This document shows positions 58,110 to 64,000 of a DNA stretch of 64,000 bases, piece after piece; position 1 is the first letter of the stretch; each line of letters opens with the position of its first letter. Under the pieces are notes generated by a model. That model was not told where the DNA came from. It made no database searches and was given only the letters and a program-made list of their open reading frames with translations. Position numbers and translations under genes: made by a program. Source of the stretch: an uncultured Coriobacteriaceae bacterium (GTDB lineage Bacteria; Actinomycetota; Coriobacteriia; Coriobacteriales; Atopobiaceae); NCBI GenBank assembly GCA_902780305.1, contig CACZFB010000002.1, forward strand, positions 144,343-208,342, written 5' to 3'.

Positions 58110-60227
58110 TTACGCGTTCGGGCCCCAAACGACGATGCGCTTCTCAGGCGCGAGGTACATGCCGTCGCCCTCGACGACGCCCAGCTTGCTGTAGAGCGGG
58201 TCGAACATCTGCGCGTTCACATTGATGCGCAGGTTGGCCAGCGGGTGGGTGTCGGCGGCGTTCGCCGCAAACATGGGCGCCGGTATTACCTGGGCCCACA
58301 CGTCGCCCATGGTCTTGTAGAACTTGGCGTAGTCAAAGCTCTGAGACTTGCTCGCAAGCTCCAAGGTGGCCTGCATGCCGCACAGGTCGGCGCAGGTCTC
58401 GGCGGCAAGGTTCTGGCCGTCGGCCATCACGCCAGGCTGCAGCTCGATGGACGAGTAGTAGTCGGCGAGCGCCGTGGTCTTGGCCGTAAACTTCTCCACG
58501 TCCTCATCGACGAGGATGGGGTTGGGTCGGCCGTAGGCGTCCATCTGTGCGCCCTGATAGTCGAAGCCGTGGCTGATCTCGTGTGCAATGGTAAACCCGA
58601 TGCCGGCAAACAGGTCCTCGTCCGACATCCCGTCGGTGTAGACCAGACTCGACACGAAGCCGGGCATAATGTTGATGGAGTTGCTCTCGAACTCATAGAA
58701 GGCGTTGAGGGTGGTGGGATCGACGTAGAACCATGGGGCCGCCTTGATGGCCGGCTGACCAATCATCTGTGCCTCGCAGTCGTAGCGATACTGCTTGCAG
58801 CGCAGGTAGTTAGAGAACAACGTGCCGCCCTCGTTGGTGGGAACGAGCTCCAGCTTGCTGTAGTCGAAGTAGCCGCCATCGGGTTCGAGTACGTTGAGCG
58901 CAATGTTGTCGAGCTTCTCGGTTACCCGCTGCTTGGACTCCTCGCTCAGCCACGCGGTGTTGCCAACGAGGTCCTTGTAGGTGTTGACGAGCTGCTGGGA
59001 GAGCTCGGTCAGGCGCTCCTTTGTGCCGGCGGGCAGGCAGTCCTCAACATAGGTCTTGGCTATAACCTGTGCAAACGTATCGATGCTGTCGCATGCCTTG
59101 TAGGGCTTGAACTCCGCGCCGCCCATGAGCGCTTCGAGCTGCGCGGCTTCCTCGCCCGAAGACGAATGATCGAAGTAGGGGCGGGCCTCGGCGAGTACCT
59201 TGGCCTTGGCCATGAGTTTTATGGCTTCGAGGTTGTCTTCCGTCCACACGTCGTTGAAGCCCTTAAGCCATGCACGCGATATGTAGTAGTACTCGGCTCC
59301 GTCCTTCTTCATCTTGGCCAGCGTTTCGCGCAGGGGGTAGTTGGCGCACGTCTCGCATGCCTCGTCGAGGGTGAACACGCTGTCACGCGCGGTCTCTGCC
59401 AGCGCACCGAACTCCTTTTTGACGAAGGTGCCGTTGCCCTCCAGGTACTTGCCGTGCTTCGCCTCGAACTCGGTGAGTTGGGGAAGTAGGTCCGCCACGG
59501 CCTGCGAATCCATGCCCACCGCCTGGAAGTCGTAGCCGATGAACAGGGACATGGTGCTGATCTGGGCCTTCGCGGCCTGCTGGGCGGTGGGGTCGTCGGT
59601 TTCTTGGTAGATCGTTCCGCCCAAAAGCGCGGCATCGCTAAACAGGAAGTTGGGATTGATGCCCACGATGTTGTTTGCCTGCGTGTCGTTCGAACGGATC
59701 GTGGCGACGATGAACGGGCTAAACGGGAAGTCGTCTGCGGCAAGCAGCTTGTTCATCTCGTCGAGCGACGTTACGGCGTCGATGCGGTCGAGGTAGGGCT
59801 GTATCTCGGAGGTCCCAATCTGCTTGAGGGCGTTGGTGTCGGCTGCCTGGTTGTAGAAGAGGCGCAGCTGCTCTAGGTCGTGACCGGTCTTCGACTCGTC
59901 AGCGATGACGCTTAAAACCGAGTCGCGCAGCTCGTTTGCGTGGTCTGTCATCGCGTTGCCGCCCATCTCCATTTGGTGCGCGGCAAGGTAGTCGTAGGCG
60001 GCGTTCGTGTACAGGTCGTTCTTTGCCTCGGGCACCTCTGGCGGCAGGTTGCCCTGCAAAACGGACGTGACCCATGGCTTGCCGACAAGCCCCGTCTGCT
60101 GCGTTGCGGTCGCGTCTGTGCCCGCGTCTTGGCCCGACGAGCCGCTTGCGCTGCCTCCGCATGCGGTGAGCACGAAGGCTAGCACCAGGGCCAATACGGC
60201 CGCGGCCATCTGCTTGCTACGTCTCAT
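58110..60227 (-). CDS. pepO: M13-family zinc metallopeptidase, lipoprotein
   Basis: 705 residues from the ATG at 60227 (GGGGGAGAAG upstream). The signal MRRSKQMAAAVLALVLAFVL ends with lipobox LTACGG. The neprilysin-type zinc site is HEISH (TIAHEISHGFDYQG), with the third ligand in ETCADLCG and substrate-binding NAFYEFESN. The C-terminus HPLANLRINVNAQMF fits M13. It cleaves small peptides outside the cell. Most bacterial PepO proteins are cytosolic; lipoprotein forms are known. Downstream of a half copy of the GCCTATCAA palindrome (near 60253). Confidence 0.93.
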   Translation of the reverse strand: MRRSKQMAAAVLALVLAFVLTACGGSASGSSGQDAGTDATATQQTGLVGKPWVTSVLQGNLPPEVPEAKNDLYTNAAYDYLAAHQMEMGGNAMTDHANELRDSVLSVIADESKTGHDLEQLRLFYNQAADTNALKQIGTSEIQPYLDRIDAVTSLDEMNKLLAADDFPFSPFIVATIRSNDTQANNIVGINPNFLFSDAALLGGTIYQETDDPTAQQAAKAQISTMSLFIGYDFQAVGMDSQAVADLLPQLTEFEAKHGKYLEGNGTFVKKEFGALAETARDSVFTLDEACETCANYPLRETLAKMKKDGAEYYYISRAWLKGFNDVWTEDNLEAIKLMAKAKVLAEARPYFDHSSSGEEAAQLEALMGGAEFKPYKACDSIDTFAQVIAKTYVEDCLPAGTKERLTELSQQLVNTYKDLVGNTAWLSEESKQRVTEKLDNIALNVLEPDGGYFDYSKLELVPTNEGGTLFSNYLRCKQYRYDCEAQMIGQPAIKAAPWFYVDPTTLNAFYEFESNSINIMPGFVSSLVYTDGMSDEDLFAGIGFTIAHEISHGFDYQGAQMDAYGRPNPILVDEDVEKFTAKTTALADYYSSIELQPGVMADGQNLAAETCADLCGMQATLELASKSQSFDYAKFYKTMGDVWAQVIPAPMFAANAADTHPLANLRINVNAQMFDPLYSKLGVVEGDGMYLAPEKRIVVWGPNA

Positions 60228-60252
60228 CTTCTCCCCCTTTGTCCTTGGTTCC

Positions 60253-60280
60253 CATGGGGTTACCCCCTTCGATAGGCGAG
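60253..60280. repeat. Half copy of the GCCTATCAA palindrome
   Basis: GGGGTTACCCCCTTCGATAGGC is one arm of the palindrome; another half copy is at 62974-62990. They flank the signalling gene 60284-62956. Confidence 0.5.
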
Positions 60281-60283
60281 AAC

Positions 60284-62956
60284 CTACTCCGCCGACACTC
60301 CTTCGCTTCTTACGCTGTCCGCCGCATCCTTGGCGCGGACGAACCGCTCCTCGATGTCGGGTTCCTGCTGGGCGTCCTCGAACACGCCATACCGCAGGCT
60401 CACTTTGTCCGCCATCTCTTCGCGTGCAAGCTCGCTGGCCAGCAGCTCGTCGAGCAGCTCGTCGTAGTCGTATTGATGCGGACAGTACAGGAAGAACGTG
60501 TCTCCGCCCGCCCGGCAGCCGATGCCGTCGGTGTGTCGCGCGATGCTTCCTATGCCGGCACCCACGGTGCGCAGCACGTGGTCGCCAAACCGCCGGCCGT
60601 AGTGCTTGTTGATGGTGTGCAGCTTGTTGACGTCGAAGACCACCGCGTCTAGCGAGGCGTTGCGATGAATCCGGTCGAGGCGCCGGACGTAGCGGAAGAA
60701 GAACTCCTTGTTGAGCAGCCCCGTAAGCCGGTCGCGCTCGGTGTGACGAATGAGGTCGCGACCCTCGCTGAGCTCGATGCACTTTGCAATACGGGCCTTA
60801 ACGATCTCGATGTCAGGGTATGGCTTGGGAATGAAGTCCATGGCGCCAATCTTCAGGCAGTCAAGCTCCGCGTTTTGGTCGACGGTAAGGAAGATGACGG
60901 GTATGGACATGAGGTCGTCGTCAATTTGCATCTCGGCTATTACGTCGCGACCCGACATCTGTGGCATGTACAGGTCCAAGATGACGAGCGCGACCTCGTC
61001 CTTGTGGGCGTGCAGTACTTCCAGGGCCTCGATGCCGTTGGAGGCATACAGGATGTCGTAGTCATCCGTAAGGAGCTCGCCCAAAAACTCGCGTTGCAGC
61101 TTCACGTCATCGGCAATCAGGATGCATCGGCGCGCGTTGATGGCGGGAATGCGATTGAGGCCCATCGCTTCGTCGGCTGGCTTTTCCTCGGTCGTCTGCC
61201 CCTCGATGGGGAGAGACTCCTTCATCAGCTTCTTTATCTTGTACATCCGCTTGTCGGCTTCCTCAAAAACGCTTAGGAGCGACAAGTGCACGTCTGGCTG
61301 GTATTCGGCCATACCGGCAGCTATGGTCTCGCCCGCCTTGATGGGAGATCCGTCCAGCGGGACTGCGTTTATGAGGTCCATAAGCTCGGAGCGACGTTCG
61401 TAGTCTTCGCCATTAAGAATCACCACGAACTCGTCGCCGCCCACCCTAAACACGGGGCTGTGGCCGAAGATGCGGCAGATTCTTGCGCAGGCCCGCTTAA
61501 TGCAGGCGTCTCCCTCCTTGTGCCCGTATAGGTCGTTTACCATCTTAAGGCCGTTGACGTCGCATACCGCCACGGCAAACGGCTGCTGCTCGCCCTTTCG
61601 TATGGCGACGTCAATCTTCTCTTCCCACTCTGAGTAAGCGTGCTTGTTCTTTACGCCGGTAAGCGAGTCGATTACGGCCTTCTCGCGCGCGGCCGAGAGG
61701 TTGCGGGCGTACTCCCGCTCCCGCTTAATCTGGGCGTCCTCGTCCAGCAGACCTATGATGAGCGTAGACGTCCCGTTCTCTTCCACCAGCGCCGCGCTGA
61801 GCCTCACGTACGTGGGGAGGCCATCGCTCATAAGGCGATAGTCCAGCATAAACAGCCCGTCCCGCTTTATGGTGGCGAGGACGTTCTCCTTGGTGACGTG
61901 CGAGAAGAACAGCTCCTGATCCTCGGGATGAATCGTGTTCAGGGCGTTTTTGTAGGAGGTCTTAAAGAAGTCGGCGCCTCGCTTGGCAATGCCGAGGGTC
62001 TCGAAGGCGGCAGACGTGCTGAACTCCGTGTACTCGCTGGTCGTAGGGTTGACGTAGTAAAGCACGATGAGGTTGCCAACGAGGGCGCTGAGCCGCAGAT
62101 ACGATCTGCGGTCCTCCATCGCGCGCTCCGTGGCGATGCGGTCTCTCACTTGCGCATCCACGTTGCTGACGCCAATAATTATGTGTTGGTCGTCGTTTGG
62201 GATGCTGGTGGCCTTAAGGCGAACGTGGGTGGGGACGCCGTCGATTACCAGACGGTAGTAGTGGACATAGGCCCCCTGCTGCGCCACCTTGGCGAGCAGC
62301 CGCTCCTTGGTAAGCGCCTCGAGGACCTGCTCTAGGTCCTCGTCGTAAACAAGGCCAGCTGCGTTCCTCCTACATTCCGCAAAGAAGTCGGTCCCGTGCC
62401 GCTCGTCCGTTCGTTGGTCCCTCTTGGCCCGCAGGCCGAACTCGAGGTACTCTTCGGTCTCCACGTTTACGTAGAACAGATTGAAGTAGTCCTGCGCCAG
62501 CGCGTTAATCATGCTCTGGAAGACCGCACTCGTGTTGAGGGCCTGCTCGTAGGTGGCGTGCGCCTGTTCACGCTCCGCCTTGGCCTGCACGACCTCGGTG
62601 ATGTCCATCGACATACCCAGAATGCACAGCTGGTCCGCATCGTCGGCAAACGAGACCTTGGCAGTTTGGAGCCGACGAAGTTCTCCGGCCGCGTTGGGCA
62701 CGTCCTCGAAGAAGACGTGGGGCTCGTCGGTGGACAGAGTGATTTTGTCGTCGTTGGCAAGGTGGGTCACTACGTCTTCGTCAAAAAGGCCGTGGTCCGT
62801 GAGGCCCACCACCTCCTGGGGATGCTGCTTGTTAACGAACTCAGCGAACAGTTGGTTGCAGGCTACATACCTGCCGTCCACCGCGCTCTTGTAGAAGACC
62901 ATGGCGGGCATGTTGTTGAGCAGGGAGTACACTCCGTTTAATGCGCTGCCGTCCAT
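60284..62956 (-). CDS. PAS-PAS-GGDEF-REC-GGDEF signalling protein
   Basis: 890 residues, no membrane segments. Three PAS-like segments (starting near residues 5, 130 and 280, e.g. LNNMPAMVFYKSAVDGRYVA), then a first GGDEF domain (SLTGVKNKHAYSEWEEKI; active site RVGGDEFVVIL), a receiver (ILIADD, phospho-Asp in LVILDLYMPQMSG, Lys in IPKPYPD), and a second GGDEF-like domain whose signature reads AGGDTFFLY. The first GGDEF is intact and should make cyclic di-GMP; the second lacks the catalytic Glu. It may integrate redox or ligand cues with a phosphorelay. Confidence 0.9.
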   Translation of the reverse strand: MDGSALNGVYSLLNNMPAMVFYKSAVDGRYVACNQLFAEFVNKQHPQEVVGLTDHGLFDEDVVTHLANDDKITLSTDEPHVFFEDVPNAAGELRRLQTAKVSFADDADQLCILGMSMDITEVVQAKAEREQAHATYEQALNTSAVFQSMINALAQDYFNLFYVNVETEEYLEFGLRAKRDQRTDERHGTDFFAECRRNAAGLVYDEDLEQVLEALTKERLLAKVAQQGAYVHYYRLVIDGVPTHVRLKATSIPNDDQHIIIGVSNVDAQVRDRIATERAMEDRRSYLRLSALVGNLIVLYYVNPTTSEYTEFSTSAAFETLGIAKRGADFFKTSYKNALNTIHPEDQELFFSHVTKENVLATIKRDGLFMLDYRLMSDGLPTYVRLSAALVEENGTSTLIIGLLDEDAQIKREREYARNLSAAREKAVIDSLTGVKNKHAYSEWEEKIDVAIRKGEQQPFAVAVCDVNGLKMVNDLYGHKEGDACIKRACARICRIFGHSPVFRVGGDEFVVILNGEDYERRSELMDLINAVPLDGSPIKAGETIAAGMAEYQPDVHLSLLSVFEEADKRMYKIKKLMKESLPIEGQTTEEKPADEAMGLNRIPAINARRCILIADDVKLQREFLGELLTDDYDILYASNGIEALEVLHAHKDEVALVILDLYMPQMSGRDVIAEMQIDDDLMSIPVIFLTVDQNAELDCLKIGAMDFIPKPYPDIEIVKARIAKCIELSEGRDLIRHTERDRLTGLLNKEFFFRYVRRLDRIHRNASLDAVVFDVNKLHTINKHYGRRFGDHVLRTVGAGIGSIARHTDGIGCRAGGDTFFLYCPHQYDYDELLDELLASELAREEMADKVSLRYGVFEDAQQEPDIEERFVRAKDAADSVRSEGVSAE

Positions 62957-63096
62957 CTTCGCCTCTCCGTTTGACGTTACCCCCTATGATAGCCCAATCG
63001 TAATGTGGTGTGGTGAATACGACCGCTTGGTCGCCTGCGGTGTCCGCCTGGGAAGAGTTGTGCGTTACTATCGAGGCAACGTGGGGGAGGTGGCGT

Positions 63097-63744
63097 ATGG
63101 CGGCAATCGCAATCAACGCGTTGGTGGTCGCGCTCGAGGTCTGGGCCATTGGCGTCGGCATCTCGATTAACGGGATGCCTGGCAACTTCGTGTTCTACAC
63201 GCAATGCTCCAACCTGCTTGGCGCCGTTGCGTGTGCCCTGTGCCTAGTGGCGGAGGTCCGTGCGCTGCGCGGGGGAGCGGGACCCAGCCGCCTGTTGCGG
63301 TGGACGAAGTATGCCGCATCGTGCTGCTTGCTCATGACGCTCGTGGTGGTGGCCACGGTGCTTGCCCCCATGTTGGAGTCGGCGGGGCAGCCCGGCTTCT
63401 ATATGATGTTCGTGGATGGTGCCAAGCCCGTAACCCATCTCGTGGGACCGCTTTTGGTGGCGGGATCCTACGTCGTCTTCGAGGCCGACCGTGCCATGAC
63501 ATTGCGGCAGAGTCTCGTGGGCCTGGCACCCACGCTCGCCTACACGGCCGTGGCCTATCCGTGCAACATCGCTCGCCTGTGGGACGGGCCCTACCCGTTC
63601 TTTAGGGTGTGGACCATGCCCCTGTGGACAACACTGCTGTGGTTCGTCGTGCTGCTGGCGCTGTCGTTTGCCCTGTGCCAGCTGCCCCGGCTCGCTGCCC
63701 GCTCGCTCGTCGGTGGTACGCGGGGGACAGTCCCCGGTATATAG
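63097..63744 (+). CDS. Pr6Pr/FAR-17a-like membrane protein
   Basis: 215 residues from the ATG at 63097 (GGGAGG upstream); the frame begins earlier at 63010 but without a ribosome site. Six hydrophobic helices and the family phrases NGMPGNFVFYTQCSNLLGAV, APMLE and DGAKPVTHLVGPLL match the Pr6Pr family of six-helix proteins. Function unknown. The last codons (GGTRGTVPGI) fall in a palindromic repeat, so the natural C-terminus may have been replaced. Confidence 0.75.
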   Translation: MAAIAINALVVALEVWAIGVGISINGMPGNFVFYTQCSNLLGAVACALCLVAEVRALRGGAGPSRLLRWTKYAASCCLLMTLVVVATVLAPMLESAGQPGFYMMFVDGAKPVTHLVGPLLVAGSYVVFEADRAMTLRQSLVGLAPTLAYTAVAYPCNIARLWDGPYPFFRVWTMPLWTTLLWFVVLLALSFALCQLPRLAARSLVGGTRGTVPGI

Positions 63745-63765
63745 GGGACAGTCCCCCGCGTACCA
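63714..63765. repeat. Perfect palindrome with GGGGACAGTCCCC arms
   Basis: 22-base arms TGGTACGCGGGGGACAGTCC(CC) with loop GGTATATA. Each arm contains the self-complementary GGGGACAGTCCCC. It overlaps the stop of the preceding gene. Confidence 0.75.
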
Positions 63766-63773
63766 CGACGCGC

Positions 63774-63803
63774 AAAAAAGGCGGGCGCCCTAGGACGCCC
63801 GCC
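63774..63803 (-). terminator. Intrinsic terminator of the gene entering from the right
   Basis: On the minus strand GGCGGGCG, loop TCCTAGGG, CGCCCGCC and TTTTTT. Confidence 0.75.
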
Positions 63804-63843
63804 TCGTGTCTAGCCGTTGGACTCACCCTCTTGGTCCCGTTCC

Positions 63844-64000
63844 CTAGTACCTCGCGACGCCGTAGATCTCGCGCCAGTGGCTGGCCGTGCCCTGGGGCCC
63901 GACGCCCTCGTCGGGGGTGCGCACCACCTGGACGGAGTTGCCGCCGTCGCTCACCCAGAAGGTCCAGCCGCAGTCGGCCGAGGAGGAGGGGTAGGCGTAG
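63844..64000 (-). CDS. C-terminal end of an unidentified protein, continues beyond window
   Basis: The last 51 codons read YAYPSSSADCGWTFWVSDGG, NSVQVVRTPDEGVGPQGTAS and HWREIYGVARY stop. A terminator follows 40 bases on, which supports a real gene. The aromatic-rich end suggests a secreted beta-rich domain, but I recognise no family. Confidence 0.5.
   Translation of the reverse strand, partial: YAYPSSSADCGWTFWVSDGGNSVQVVRTPDEGVGPQGTASHWREIYGVARY

Overview
The window looks like accessory, mobile-element-scarred chromosome from a high-GC anaerobic actinomycete of the class Coriobacteriia (an Olsenella, Collinsella or Atopobium relative). This is an inference from GC-rich codon use, strong GGAGG ribosome sites, secreted proteins ending in ChW (clostridial hydrophobic tryptophan) repeats, a FeoA-FeoB fusion and many DUF4143 ATPases. 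I see no rRNA, no complete tRNA and no CRISPR array.

Layout. 1-4.4 kb: partial hipA-like kinase gene, a DUF4143 ATPase, two copies of a structured repeat and a broken antitoxin/PIN toxin pair. 4.4-9.5 kb: PsbP/DcrB-like protein, B3/B4 protein and two DUF4143 ATPases. 9.7-19 kb: remnants of ChW surface proteins, a VOC-SDR pair, a 1020-residue leucine-rich BspA-like surface protein and a second large ChW protein. 19-25 kb: DUF4313 gene pair, a diguanylate cyclase, a recombinase tail, an N-truncated AlbA_2-type ATP-binding protein between direct repeats, and scraps of a signal peptidase and a peroxiredoxin. 25-34 kb is more ordinary: E2-like acyltransferase, FeoAB, a CAT-fold acyltransferase, a phosphorelay operon (HD-GYP regulator, Hpt, hybrid kinase) and a flavodoxin-ferredoxin protein. 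34-48 kb: more broken and intact ATPases, a membrane protein, a third large ChW surface protein and an SDR. 48-64 kb: ABC exporter pair, GltD-like oxidoreductase, a short double-glycine peptide, nitroreductase, another AAA/nuclease-fold protein, VOC and DMT proteins, a secreted prephenate dehydratase-like lipoprotein, an M13 metallopeptidase lipoprotein, a PAS-GGDEF-REC-GGDEF protein and membrane proteins.

The most striking pattern concerns the DUF4143 ATPases. Upstream of each start codon lies a small array of short direct repeats. The repeat sequence differs from gene to gene but the period is fixed: exactly 23 bp for three genes of one subfamily (1600, 8206, 38736) and 32-33 bp for three of the other (7167, 37472, 48029). 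The arrays cover the promoter region, so each ATPase seems to have its own private operator. Besides this, two copies of a roughly 100-nt cloverleaf with compensatory stem changes follow the first two ORFs. The window also holds several families of dispersed palindromes, MITE-like elements and tRNA-3'-end-like repeats that bracket ATPase modules.

Functionally, the window combines cell-surface display (three large ChW proteins and at least six fragments), cyclic-di-GMP signalling (two GGDEF proteins and one HD-GYP protein), iron uptake, small redox enzymes and a large set of AAA ATPases with PD-(D/E)XK-like ends whose role is unknown to me. All coordinates and start choices come from reading the sequence. 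No database search was run.
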